A stretch of DNA of 64,000 nt from Pyrinomonadaceae bacterium (GTDB taxonomy: Bacteria > Acidobacteriota > Blastocatellia > Pyrinomonadales > Pyrinomonadaceae): the NCBI GenBank assembly GCA_019186825.1, contig JABARP010000010.1:297037-361036 (forward strand), read 5' to 3'. The stretch's first letter is position 1. Each line of letters begins with the position of its first letter. The translations under genes were made by a program, and so were the position numbers. Positions 1 through 8,641 of this stretch are shown here, one piece after another. The notes beneath the pieces were generated by a model that saw only the letters and a program-made list of their open reading frames with translations, searched no databases and was not told the DNA's origin.

Positions 1-66
1 TTCATCCGTGTATTTCTTCAGCGGATAGACAATAACATCCGCGATATCTTTATCAATAAAGGTCAT
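1..66 (-). CDS. dTDP-4-dehydrorhamnose 3,5-epimerase-like protein, 5' end only
   Basis: The first 22 codons of a minus-strand gene that runs off the left edge. The start ATG (66-64) overlaps the stop of the GxxExxY gene in an ATGA arrangement. The visible N-terminus includes DVIVYPLKKYTDE, the usual opening of RfbC-type cupin epimerases, in which the next residues are normally RG. Such enzymes epimerise dTDP-4-keto-6-deoxy sugars, which fits the RfbA-like gene upstream in the same direction. The call rests on about 20 residues, so the family is likely but not proven. Confidence 0.55.
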   Translation of the reverse strand, partial: MTFIDKDIADVIVYPLKKYTDE

Positions 67-446
67 ATATCAAGCTCGTTAACTACTCTTCTAATTCCGT
101 TCTTTAATAGGACAACATTAAAGTTTATCAGCAACCCAAGCTTTGTACCCGAGAGCCGCAGATACGTCAACAACTGCGAGAGATGAACGTCGCCGAGGCC
201 TTCGCAGGACTTAACCTCGACGATGAATTTGTTCTCAACAAAAATATCCAGCCGATATCCACAATTCAGATGCACCTCTTTGTAAGACAGCGGAAGTCCC
301 CTTTCCTGCTCAACGCGCAAACCGGTCTTCTGAATCTCATATGCGAGACATTCTCTATAGGTCCTTTCGAGCAGGCCGGGCCCGAGGGCTTTGTGCACTT
401 TGATCGCCTTCTCAATGACGATGTGGGAGATGGCATTTTCATCCAT
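63..446 (-). CDS. GxxExxY family protein (PD-(D/E)XK nuclease-like fold)
   Basis: A 127-residue protein carrying the family signature GLLERTY near residues 24-30, which gives the family its name. A PD-(D/E)XK-like core follows: RLDIFVENKFIVEVKS supplies the Asp and the ExK of that nuclease fold (Pfam PDDEXK_3). The family's function is unknown. It is translationally coupled (ATGA) to the epimerase gene that leaves the window, and the region just upstream of its start is a tandem repeat array. Both features separate the nucleotidyltransferase and epimerase genes of the polysaccharide locus, suggesting a later insertion. Whether it acts as a nuclease is not shown by the sequence. Confidence 0.85.
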   Translation of the reverse strand: MDENAISHIVIEKAIKVHKALGPGLLERTYRECLAYEIQKTGLRVEQERGLPLSYKEVHLNCGYRLDIFVENKFIVEVKSCEGLGDVHLSQLLTYLRLSGTKLGLLINFNVVLLKNGIRRVVNELDI

Positions 447-533
447 AATCTTTCGAGGTTTCCTTCGTGACCTTTGCGTCTAGCGCTGTCGCACGACCGC
501 CAGGCGACTTTAAGTTTTCTCCGAAGCCCGTTA

Positions 534-1380
534 ACGCAAAGGCCGCAAAGGGAAGACGCAAAGAAACGCAAGGTGCGATCGGCATATTCTACTCCAGAAG
601 CGCCTCGCGAATGGTAGGCCAACCTTCAACACAGACATGCGTCTTCTGCTCTTCGTGCCCTTTGCGTCTTAAACTTTGCGTTCTTTGCGTTAAGTCTCGC
701 CCTTGCCAACGTAAGGCCACAAAAGGGAAGACGCCAAGAACGCAAGGTGCGATCGGCATATTCTACTCCAGAAGCGCCTCGCGAATGGTAGGCCAACCTT
801 CAACACAGACAAGCGTCTTCTGTTCCTTCGCGCCCTTTGCGTCTTAAACTTTGCGTTCTTTGCGTTTACTCTCGCACTTGCCAACGTAAGGCCGCAAAGG
901 GAAGACGCAAAGGCCCGCAAAGGGAAGACGCAAAGAAACGCAAAGGTGCGAACGAGATATTTTACTCTGCAAGAGCCTCGCGAACGGTCTAGCAACCTTC
1001 AACCCAGACAAGCGTCTTCTGTTCCTTCGCGCCCTTTGCGTCTTAAACTTAGCGTTCTTTGCGTTTACTCCCGTACTTGCCAACGTAAGGCTGCAAACGC
1101 GATGGCTCCCGCACTTTTCAACGCAAAGGCCGCAAAAGGAAGACGCCAAGAACGCAAAGGTGCGAACGAGATATTTTACTCTACAAGAGTCTCGCTAACG
1201 GTCAAGCAACATTCGAACATAAACAAACTCTTCTGGTTTCCTTCGTGCCCTTTGCGTCTTAAACTTCGCGTTCTTTGCGTTAACTCTCGCACTTGCCAAC
1301 GCGAGGCCGCAAACGCGTTGACTCCTGCACTTTTCAACGCAAAGGCCGCAGACGGAAGACGCCAAGAAACACAAAGGCTT
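534..1380. repeat. Tandem array of about 4.5 CTTTGCG/CGCAAAG-bounded repeat units
   Basis: This stretch holds no credible gene. Four diverged units of roughly 175-215 bp start near 534, 709, 883 and 1082, and a partial fifth starts near 1300. Each unit opens with AACGCAAAGGCCGCAAAGGG-like sequence and closes with CCCTTTGCGTCTTAAACTT and TTGCGTTCTTTGCGTT, so its ends are inverted repeats. They enclose a core of about 90 bp (GTGCGATCGGCATATTCTAC in units 1-2; GTGCGAACGAGATATTTTAC in units 3-4). The cores of units 1 and 2 are almost identical, suggesting recent duplication. Open reading frames here are low-complexity artefacts. Confidence 0.9.
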
Positions 1381-1408
1381 CAACTACGGGCATTCGCGCA
1401 TTCGTGGC

Positions 1409-2143
1409 CTATACGCCGACATTATTTGCTCCCGATTTGGCGACGAGGTTTGATGCGAGCAGGAGGCTTTCGAACGTTCCGGCGTCGGTCCACCAACCGT
1501 CGAGTTCGCCCCAGGTCATCTCGCCCCGCGAGATGTAATGGTTATTGACATCGGTGATCTCGAGTTCGCCGCGGTCGGACGGTTTGAGCGTCTTGATGAC
1601 GTCAAAGACGGTGTGGTCATAAAAGTACACACCGATGACGGCAAAATGCGACTTCGGCTCGCGCGGTTTTTCCTCGATCCGCAGGACGCGGTCGCCGTCG
1701 ATCTCCGGCACGCCGAAACGCTGCGGGTCGGGCACTTTCTTGAGCAGGATCTTTGCCCCCTTGCCTTGCGCACGATAGTCATCCGCGGCGGCACGAATAT
1801 TCTTCTCGATGAGGTTATCGCCGAGCACGACGCAGATCGGCTGCTCGTCTGCAAAATGTTCGACGAGCGAGAGAGCATCCGCAATGCCGCCTTCGCCTTC
1901 CTGATATGTGTAATTCAGATGCTTCAGCCCGAAGTGTTTCCCGTTACCTAGCAGCTTAAGAAAGTCGCCGGCGGAGTTCCCGCCCGTAACGATCATGATG
2001 TCGTCGATGCCGGCGTTGATGAGCGTCTGGATCGGGTAATAGATCATCGGCTGGTTATATACCGGCAGCAGATGCTTGTTCGTAATTCTTGTCAGCGGCG
2101 AGAGCCTAGAACCCAGACCGCCCGCGAGTATCACACCTTTCAT
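1409..2143 (-). CDS. Sugar nucleotidyltransferase, RfbA-like (glucose-1-phosphate thymidylyltransferase family)
   Basis: A 244-residue enzyme opening with MKGVILAGGLGSRLSPLT, the nucleotide-binding loop (GGxGxRLxPLT) of NTP-transferases. It continues with NKHLLPVYNQPMIYYPI, the sugar-phosphate/activator Lys region of RfbA. It would transfer dTMP from dTTP to glucose-1-phosphate to make dTDP-glucose for deoxysugars. At 244 residues it is close to the short version of the family; classical RfbA is about 290 and carries an extra C-terminal region. It follows the amidotransferase gene with a 6-nt gap, so it is in the same operon, and precedes the repeat array. Exact sugar and nucleotide specificity are not certain. 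Confidence 0.88.
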   Translation of the reverse strand: MKGVILAGGLGSRLSPLTRITNKHLLPVYNQPMIYYPIQTLINAGIDDIMIVTGGNSAGDFLKLLGNGKHFGLKHLNYTYQEGEGGIADALSLVEHFADEQPICVVLGDNLIEKNIRAAADDYRAQGKGAKILLKKVPDPQRFGVPEIDGDRVLRIEEKPREPKSHFAVIGVYFYDHTVFDVIKTLKPSDRGELEITDVNNHYISRGEMTWGELDGWWTDAGTFESLLLASNLVAKSGANNVGV

Positions 2144-2149
2144 AACTTC

Positions 2150-4039
2150 CTAGTTCTGATCGACAAATCGTCTGTACCAAAGCTCGAGCATCAGCAGCGT
2201 CCATATCGGGAACGCGTGATCGACCTTGCCCGCGATGTGCTGATCGACGATCAGCTCGACGGCGTCGCGGCGGATGATGTCGCGTTGAGCAAAGCTGTCC
2301 GAGAGCAGGACGTCGCGGACAAAATCCTTCATTTCCTTGCGAAACCAACGCCCGACCGGCACGCCAAATCCCATCTTCCGACGATAGATCACCTCACGGG
2401 GGACGAGCCGTGCCGCGACCTTTTTAAGAAGATACTTCGTCCGATATTGCGGCATCTTCAAGCTCGGCGGCAGGCTCGCGGCAAACTCGATCACCTTATG
2501 GTCGAGAAACGGCGCACGAGCTTCGAGCGAATTTGCCATCGAAGCGATATCGACCTTTACGAGCAGATCGTTCGGCAGATAGGTCATCTGATCGGTCAGC
2601 AGAGTTGCATCGAGCACACCCGAGCCGTTCGCGCGTGCGAACCACTGCCCGAGCAAGTTGATCGCACCATTATCCTTCACGGCCTCGGCAAAACCGGGCG
2701 TGTAGATCTTTGCTTTGACGGCGGGTTTGAATGTCGACATCCAGCGATAGTATCGCTCGAGGCGCGGTTCGTTCGCCGACGTGAAAAATCGCTGAACGTC
2801 GCGAATGCGCGTCTTCTTTACCTCCGAGGTCGGCAGGAGATTGATCGGCCCCTCGATAAGCGCCTTCCTAACAGCGAGCGGGATCCGCTTGTACGCCTCG
2901 GCGAATTGCATCGCCATATATCGCTCGTAACCCGCAAAGCTCTCGTCGCCGCCGTCGCCATTGAGCGCGACCGTAACGTGCTTTCGTGTTTCGCGCGAAA
3001 CGTAGTATGTCGGCAGCGCGCTCGAATCCGCGTACGGTTCGCCGTAATGTTCGACGAGCGTCGGCAGCAGTTCGATCGCGTCCGGCCGCACGATGAATTC
3101 GTGATGCTCGGCTCCGACGTGTTCGGCAACCTTCTTCGCGTATTTGAGTTCGCTGAAGTCCTGTTCTTCGAAGCCGATCGAAAACGTCTTCACCGGCGAC
3201 GAACTCTCTTGGGCCATCAATGCAACGATCGTCGAAGAATCGACGCCGCCCGAGAGGAACGCGCCCAGCGGCACCTCCGAGATCATCCTGAGCTTCGTCG
3301 CCTCGCGCAAGATGCGGGTCGTCTCTTCGATCGCCTCTTCCTCGGAGATCTTTATCTTTTTCGAAAAATCAGGCTGCCAATAGCGTTTGGTCTCGACGCG
3401 GCCGACTTTCCAGCGGAGCCAATGGCCGGGCTCGAGTTTTCGTATCGCTTTGAAAGCGGTTTGCGGAGCGGGCACGCAAAGAAAAGAGAGGTAGCTGTCG
3501 ATCGCATCTCGGTCAACGTCGCGTGAGACGCTTGGGTGTTTCAGAACGGCCGTGAATTCGGACCCGAAGATGAGATCGCCGTTCGGCTGATGCGAATAGA
3601 GCAGCGGTTTTTTGCCAACGCGATCGCGTGCGATAAAGAGCGAACGGTCGAGTTCATCCCAGATCGCAAAGGCGAACATACCGCGAAGGTGCTCGAGGCA
3701 GTCCGCACCGAACTCGTCGTAAAGCGCGACGACGGCCTCCGTATCGGAATTCGTATAGAGCTTATGCCCGCGTTCGATCAGCCCTTTTCGGAGCTCCTGA
3801 TAATTGTAGATCTCGCCGTTGAAGACGATCCATTTTGTGCGGTCGGCGTTGTGTATCGGCTGCTGCCCGCCGGCGAGGTCGATGATCGCTAGACGACGCA
3901 TCGCGAGGCCGACGTTGTCCTTCACGTAGAAACCATCTTCGTCCGGCCCGCGATGGATGATCGCGCGATTCATCGCCTCGAGGAGCTCGCGATCCACCGC
4001 CCGATCCGAATTATTTACAAATCCCGTTATCCCGCACAT
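2150..4039 (-). CDS. asnB: Asparagine synthase (glutamine-hydrolysing)-type amidotransferase
   Basis: A 629-residue protein with an N-terminal Ntn-type glutaminase domain starting MCGITGFVNN (nucleophile Cys2 after Met removal), followed by the synthetase domain with PP-loop SGGVDSS at 263-269. This architecture makes asparagine from aspartate, ATP and glutamine. Copies inside exopolysaccharide loci often act instead as amidotransferases on a sugar acid or other carboxylate. The location between a membrane protein and RfbA suggests that here, but it is inference. Length and both active-site motifs are intact. Confidence 0.85.
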   Translation of the reverse strand: MCGITGFVNNSDRAVDRELLEAMNRAIIHRGPDEDGFYVKDNVGLAMRRLAIIDLAGGQQPIHNADRTKWIVFNGEIYNYQELRKGLIERGHKLYTNSDTEAVVALYDEFGADCLEHLRGMFAFAIWDELDRSLFIARDRVGKKPLLYSHQPNGDLIFGSEFTAVLKHPSVSRDVDRDAIDSYLSFLCVPAPQTAFKAIRKLEPGHWLRWKVGRVETKRYWQPDFSKKIKISEEEAIEETTRILREATKLRMISEVPLGAFLSGGVDSSTIVALMAQESSSPVKTFSIGFEEQDFSELKYAKKVAEHVGAEHHEFIVRPDAIELLPTLVEHYGEPYADSSALPTYYVSRETRKHVTVALNGDGGDESFAGYERYMAMQFAEAYKRIPLAVRKALIEGPINLLPTSEVKKTRIRDVQRFFTSANEPRLERYYRWMSTFKPAVKAKIYTPGFAEAVKDNGAINLLGQWFARANGSGVLDATLLTDQMTYLPNDLLVKVDIASMANSLEARAPFLDHKVIEFAASLPPSLKMPQYRTKYLLKKVAARLVPREVIYRRKMGFGVPVGRWFRKEMKDFVRDVLLSDSFAQRDIIRRDAVELIVDQHIAGKVDHAFPIWTLLMLELWYRRFVDQN

Positions 4040-4078
4040 ATATAAAACTTCTATTGTCGCGAACTATGCGGCCTGCGT

Positions 4079-5437
4079 TCAAACGCCGCGAGGCGGTTCG
4101 ATCGGATTTGCCATCATCCGCAGCCTCGCCTTCCGGATCAGCTCCCGATCCTCACGCTTCTCCCGCCAGATCGTCCAGCCCACCGCAATAAAGATGAACA
4201 GGAAAACCTGTATCTGCGTCCGCTGCCGATACGCCGTGCCGACATTTCCCTGAAAGATCGAGTACGCGAGCGTCAACATCCCCGAAAAGAGCAGGATCGG
4301 CAGCGCGTGCCTGAACTTATTGCGGATCGCGTACCAAATTCCATAGATCATCAACGGGATCATCGCCCACCAGAGCAGTACCTCGGGCAGCGTGATCAAC
4401 TGTCGGAAATTCGTCATCTCCCACGGGAATGGAGCCAGCATCAGATACGCGAGGCCTAACGGGATCGCGCTGATCGCACCGCGCGTCGTCGAAACATCCG
4501 CGTCCTCATTGAAGCCGGAGCCGGCAGACTTCGCCAGATCCAGTCGGCTGTTCTGAAGCCGGCTGAGGTCACCATAGACCTGAACATTTTTCGTCGCGGT
4601 TTGCGACACTCCGAAGTACGATAAGCCGACGCCAAGAAGGGCGATCACAAGGACCCGGCGAATGATAGATTGATTGCTGCGCGACACGCCGACAACAAAG
4701 CTGCCAACGACCGCCGCCGCCGCCATATAAAAAATATAGAAGCGCAGCGAGATGATACCGAACAGTGCGAGGACCATCCCTAAGATCGCGAGCAAGCTGA
4801 ATCTCTCATTCAGTTCAAGCACCAGCGTGATCCCAAGCACCAGCAAAAATATGATCAGCCCGTCCTTCATTAGCTGAGCTGACCAGATCACGAATGAAGG
4901 AAAAAAAGCGATCGACAGTGCAGAGAATCGTGCTACACGAGAATTCTGAAAGAGCTTCTTCGCACAAAGGTAGATCATTGGCGCGGTAGCGGCTCCTACA
5001 ACGGCGCAAAAAGACTGCATTAGAAAGATGGCCTTTCCAAAAACAAAAAAGAAAGATCCAACGAGGTAGAACATCCCCCAGCCGGGACTGCTAAAGTTGA
5101 TCGACCGCAGTGCTCCTTCGCTTAAGGCCGGCAAGGCTCCGCGCCAGTATTGGGCAAGCTCCCAACCGCGCGTTGAGTAGGTAATGGCGTCACCGCCAAA
5201 AAATTCTCTTAGGCCGAAGATATGAATGAGGATCCCGAACGCCAGGCGAACCAATAGCGCTCCCAAAAAGACGTTCGTAACGAACGCCTTGTCGGGCGAG
5301 AGGCTTCGAAATGTCAGAATAGCAACGGCGGAAAGGCCCGCGACCACAGTTAGCGTAACCGCACTCTCAGGGAAGTCGATCAGCAACAGGATCGCGAAGG
5401 CAAAAAGCCCGCACATTGTGAAAAGAAACTTATCCAT
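4079..5437 (-). CDS. Polytopic membrane protein of the polysaccharide locus (GT-C/GT39-like or polymerase-like)
   Basis: A 452-residue protein with about 10-12 hydrophobic helices. An early loop contains GGDAITYSTRGWELA, resembling the acidic first external loop of GT39/PMT-type glycosyltransferases, which use lipid-linked sugar donors. Later come VIWSAQLMKDGLIIF and a short charged cytoplasmic tail (REKREDRELIRKARLR). Its place between an acyltransferase and asnB suggests polymerisation or transfer of a polyprenyl-linked sugar. It could instead be a Wzy-type O-antigen polymerase; the motifs do not decide. Confidence 0.6.
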   Translation of the reverse strand: MDKFLFTMCGLFAFAILLLIDFPESAVTLTVVAGLSAVAILTFRSLSPDKAFVTNVFLGALLVRLAFGILIHIFGLREFFGGDAITYSTRGWELAQYWRGALPALSEGALRSINFSSPGWGMFYLVGSFFFVFGKAIFLMQSFCAVVGAATAPMIYLCAKKLFQNSRVARFSALSIAFFPSFVIWSAQLMKDGLIIFLLVLGITLVLELNERFSLLAILGMVLALFGIISLRFYIFYMAAAAVVGSFVVGVSRSNQSIIRRVLVIALLGVGLSYFGVSQTATKNVQVYGDLSRLQNSRLDLAKSAGSGFNEDADVSTTRGAISAIPLGLAYLMLAPFPWEMTNFRQLITLPEVLLWWAMIPLMIYGIWYAIRNKFRHALPILLFSGMLTLAYSIFQGNVGTAYRQRTQIQVFLFIFIAVGWTIWREKREDRELIRKARLRMMANPIEPPRGV

Positions 5438-5496
5438 TTCGGCGGCGGTCAGGTCGGGTCATCTTTCAACGGATCGTTGACCTGATCAGCCAAAGA

Positions 5497-6216
5497 TCAA
5501 ATATTTGCGGGGAGGTCCTTCCTCGTATCCCTTTCAACGAGGAATCTGTCCTCCTCGCTCAGCTCTTTTATCTCCTTGGCCGGCATCCCTCCAATCAGCC
5601 GATACTCTGAGTCGAACTTTCCAACCACGACCGAGCCAAGGCCGACAATGCATCTCGCTGGAATCGCAGCTCCGGGAGCGACCCTGATCTCAGAGCCGAG
5701 ATAGGTTCTCTCACCGACAAATACAGGAGCGGTTCGCTGTCGGTTGTGCGTCCAGATCGACGAATTGCGGCCGCCGAGTATAACGCATTTTCCAAACTCG
5801 ACGCGGTCCGTAAAGTCTATCTTATGCGACGCGCCGATCATCGAACCATCACCAATGATGCACTGCGGGTCGATCTCATTTACAACGTCAGGTTCGGGAA
5901 TGGAGTTTATCTCGTTCAAGCGAAGAATTTCGCAATACCTTCCGATCGCGATCCGTGATCCGCCGCGAAATATATTCAAGGCTCCGATCCGTGTGTGTTC
6001 TCCGATCGAAAGTTCATCGATACCCGTGAATACATTTAGGTGGCCGATCGAAACATTATCACCGATTGAGCAGCGGTGCGCATCGATCAACGAGAATCCG
6101 ATCCGAACCCCTTTTCCGATCTTATAGCCAAAAAATATCCGCAAAAACGATTTCGCGATCGGCGAAGGCAGAACCGCCGCGAATGCGAGAAACAATAGTC
6201 TGATCCGACGCCTCAT
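5497..6216 (-). CDS. Left-handed beta-helix (hexapeptide) acyltransferase
   Basis: A 239-residue protein whose centre is built of imperfect hexapeptide turns (for example ISIGHL, LSIGEHTRIGAL, IAIGRY, CIIGDGSMIGA), the left-handed beta-helix of LacA/WcaF-type O-acetyltransferases. A hydrophobic N-terminus (RIRLLFLAFAAVLP) may associate with the membrane. The C-terminal part PGAAIPARCIVGLGSVVVGKF matches the final coils of the family. It probably acetylates a sugar of the repeat unit; the substrate cannot be told. Gaps of 59 and 92 nt separate it from its neighbours. Confidence 0.8.
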   Translation of the reverse strand: MRRRIRLLFLAFAAVLPSPIAKSFLRIFFGYKIGKGVRIGFSLIDAHRCSIGDNVSIGHLNVFTGIDELSIGEHTRIGALNIFRGGSRIAIGRYCEILRLNEINSIPEPDVVNEIDPQCIIGDGSMIGASHKIDFTDRVEFGKCVILGGRNSSIWTHNRQRTAPVFVGERTYLGSEIRVAPGAAIPARCIVGLGSVVVGKFDSEYRLIGGMPAKEIKELSEEDRFLVERDTRKDLPANI

Positions 6217-6308
6217 GCGAGGTTTATTCTACCAAACAAGCCGGTGACCAACAGGATCAATCGATCATTTCGATGAAAATTGCTTCTCGTCTGATCGAAG
6301 CTCTCAAG

Positions 6309-7385
6309 CTATGCGCCCACCACCGATCTGAACGCATTGACGATCTTTTCTCGATTGGCTGCCAAGGTATAGTTTGCGATCGCATCTTGAGCGGCCTGGT
6401 GGGACATCTCCCGCCGCATTTTGCCATCTGAGGCCAACTGCGAGATGTGATCGAACCATTCGTTGTCATTCGCCGCCAAAAACCCGTTCTCGCCGTGCCT
6501 GATAACCTCGGAATTTGAAGCGCTCGGTGTGCCAACCGGCACGATACCGAGTGTCATATATTGGGCCGTCTTCATAATGAATTTAAATGGGTTCCAAGGG
6601 TTGTCAGCAGGAAGCGGTACGAGGCCGATCTGCATCGCCCGCAGGTCGTCCACTTCAGTATTTGAGTTCCACTTTTTTGCGGTGTGGATGACATCCGTAA
6701 GGTTGAAATCGTCTGCACCAATCAGGCTGATCTTACAAAGGCCGCCGGCGGAAATTCGACGGAGCGGTTCTTCGACCATCTTAATATTCTTTATGGTCGT
6801 CGGACTTCCGCTCCAGCCGACGCATACTGTATCTGCATCCTGATCCGTCGGGTCATAAGCATATAGGTCGGAGTCAACGAGGCTTGGTATCTGCCAGATG
6901 TTTGTATTGAACTGTTCGGCATATTGGCGGATCGCGGTCGAGTTAACGATCACGACGCTGCTTATGCGAATTATTTCCTTGATCTTGCCAAAGAACTTTA
7001 GGTACGAGAGGTAGCCGTTCGACGGGCTCTTATACGGAACAAAAAGTGGGTCATCCAGTTGATAAATGATGGGCTTTCTCCGAGCGATAAGCCGCTCCAA
7101 GATCGCCGGGCCCAACAATGCCGCCTCACGATAGACAAACACTGCGTCATATTCATCCAACCGTCGGAGTAGACCAATGCGTTTGACGTAGCCCCGCACC
7201 ATCTCAAACGCTTTTGCGAGATTATTACCGGACGAGTACAAGATGGTCCGGAGATGCTCAGTCTCAAATGGAGCGAAATCGAGGGTGATGCCTTCAGGTT
7301 TCAGAACCTGTTCCCATAATTCAATACTCCCCCGCTGTCCGGGAGAGTGCCTGAGTTGATTTGGGATAAGACATAGAACTCGCAT
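6309..7385 (-). CDS. Glycosyltransferase, GT4-like
   Basis: About 358 residues with a GT-B plan. The N-terminal half includes YDAVFVYREAALLGPAILER and an IIYQLDDPLF segment. The C-terminal half has a donor-binding region with VGWSGSPTTIKNI and later YMTLGIVPVGTPSASNSEVI, matching the P-V-x2-s-x-S-E-V/I loop of GT4 enzymes. The ATG at 7385 overlaps the previous stop by one base (TGATG), which supports this start over the TTG one codon earlier. Donor and acceptor sugars are unknown. Confidence 0.8.
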   Translation of the reverse strand: MRVLCLIPNQLRHSPGQRGSIELWEQVLKPEGITLDFAPFETEHLRTILYSSGNNLAKAFEMVRGYVKRIGLLRRLDEYDAVFVYREAALLGPAILERLIARRKPIIYQLDDPLFVPYKSPSNGYLSYLKFFGKIKEIIRISSVVIVNSTAIRQYAEQFNTNIWQIPSLVDSDLYAYDPTDQDADTVCVGWSGSPTTIKNIKMVEEPLRRISAGGLCKISLIGADDFNLTDVIHTAKKWNSNTEVDDLRAMQIGLVPLPADNPWNPFKFIMKTAQYMTLGIVPVGTPSASNSEVIRHGENGFLAANDNEWFDHISQLASDGKMRREMSHQAAQDAIANYTLAANREKIVNAFRSVVGA

Positions 7386-8641
7386 CAATCACATTCAAGC
7401 ATCTTTTTATACAGGCGTCGGTATCGTTCGCCGCCGACGTTTTTTAGGTCGAATTCGCGGCGGGCGGTCTCGCGGCAGCGGTCGCGGACATCGCCGAGTT
7501 TTTCTACCTCGGACAGGGCTTTAGAATAACCTTCGAGGGTGAATTCGTCGAGTATGACGCCGACGAGATTCCTCTCGATGAGCGGATCGACATCGCCGAC
7601 GCCGCGATTCGCGATGATCGGCAAGCCGCAGGCAAGATATTCCGCGATCTTTGTCGGCGACGAAGACTGTTTCGAATAGCAGGCCTTGATGAATGAGATC
7701 GCGATGTCGGCGGCACTGAGATATTCGGCGATCTCGCCCGGCGGCACGGATGCGACAAACATATCTTCGCCTGCAAAGCCTCTCGCGATCAGGCCTTCGC
7801 GGACGGCGTCCGCATCGCGTTGCGTCAGCACCATCGCGAAGGCCGTCGGGTCATCGCGTCTCGCGGTCTCGAAGAGGCCCATCATCTCGTCCGTCATATA
7901 CCAGCCGCCGAATGAGCCGGCATAGACGATCACGCGGCGGCCGTCGAGCCCGAGGCGTGTCCGCGTACGTCGACGGAGCTCTGCGGCGTCGCCCGCAAAA
8001 CGCTTCTCAAGATCGACGCAGCACGGGATCACCTCGACCGGACGCCCGAGCTTGTCATGGTGCGGGCCTTCGGCGATCGGCTCTCCTTTCAACTCCGGGA
8101 AGAGTATGTCCCTCGCACGCTCGGTCAGGACGACGAACGCGTCCGCCTCACGAAGAAGCCAACGCTCGACGCGCTTTGCCGTGCGGTAAAGCCAGCCGTT
8201 CTCAGGCCAGCGGCCCGCGTCGGTGTATTCCTCCGGGAAGAAGCCGCGTATGTCAAAAAGCAGGCGTGGCCGCGAACGTGAGAATTTCCTTGCAAGCGCG
8301 GCCATCAGTACGGGGGTGTGCACGCGGCCGTGCAGAATGTCGAAACGCTCCCGTCGCATCAGCCGCCAAACTCGCAACGCTCCCGCAAGCGTGTCCCAAG
8401 CCGTCGCCGGAGCGCTCGGCCATTTGTGATACGCAAGGCAATGCCACGCGATGCCGTCCGCCGCGAGCCTCGCACGCGTCTCTTCGATCTGCTCAGGCGT
8501 CCAACTTTGCTTCAGGTCAGGCTCGAACGTGAGCAGCGACATCTCGTGCCCGCCCTTGACCAGCTCCCGCAAATACGGCAACACCTGCGTCTGCACCAAC
8601 GGCTCCCGCACCCCGAAGTAACAAATGTAAAGCGATCTCAT
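7385..8641 (-). CDS. Glycosyltransferase family 4
   Basis: A 418-residue GT-B glycosyltransferase. The N-terminal domain opens SLYICYFGVREPLVQTQVLP and includes FDILHGRVHTPVLMAALA. The C-terminal Rossmann domain includes VIVYAGSFGGWYMTDEMM, and the donor site SPTKIAEYLACGLPIIANRG matches the SP-x-K-x2-EY-A-GxP motif typical of GT4. Start and stop codons overlap both neighbours, so it belongs to a tightly coupled block of glycan-assembly genes. It presumably adds one sugar to the lipid-linked repeat unit in the cytoplasm. Confidence 0.88.
   Translation of the reverse strand: MRSLYICYFGVREPLVQTQVLPYLRELVKGGHEMSLLTFEPDLKQSWTPEQIEETRARLAADGIAWHCLAYHKWPSAPATAWDTLAGALRVWRLMRRERFDILHGRVHTPVLMAALARKFSRSRPRLLFDIRGFFPEEYTDAGRWPENGWLYRTAKRVERWLLREADAFVVLTERARDILFPELKGEPIAEGPHHDKLGRPVEVIPCCVDLEKRFAGDAAELRRRTRTRLGLDGRRVIVYAGSFGGWYMTDEMMGLFETARRDDPTAFAMVLTQRDADAVREGLIARGFAGEDMFVASVPPGEIAEYLSAADIAISFIKACYSKQSSSPTKIAEYLACGLPIIANRGVGDVDPLIERNLVGVILDEFTLEGYSKALSEVEKLGDVRDRCRETARREFDLKNVGGERYRRLYKKMLECD

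Noticed and set aside
534-1380. CRISPR array
   Set aside because: Units are 175-215 bp with diverged cores, not 23-47 bp repeats with unique spacers, and no cas gene is near.
467-1548. Several open frames of 80-200 codons across the repeat array
   Set aside because: They translate repeated CGCAAAG and CTTTGCG sequence into low-complexity Arg/Lys/Cys-rich strings, occur on both strands and lack a family or ribosome site.
2072-3526. A 484-codon plus-strand frame opposite the amidotransferase
   Set aside because: It lies antisense to an intact gene with clear motifs; the product is Arg/His-rich with no recognisable domain, typical of the shadow frame of a GC-rich gene.
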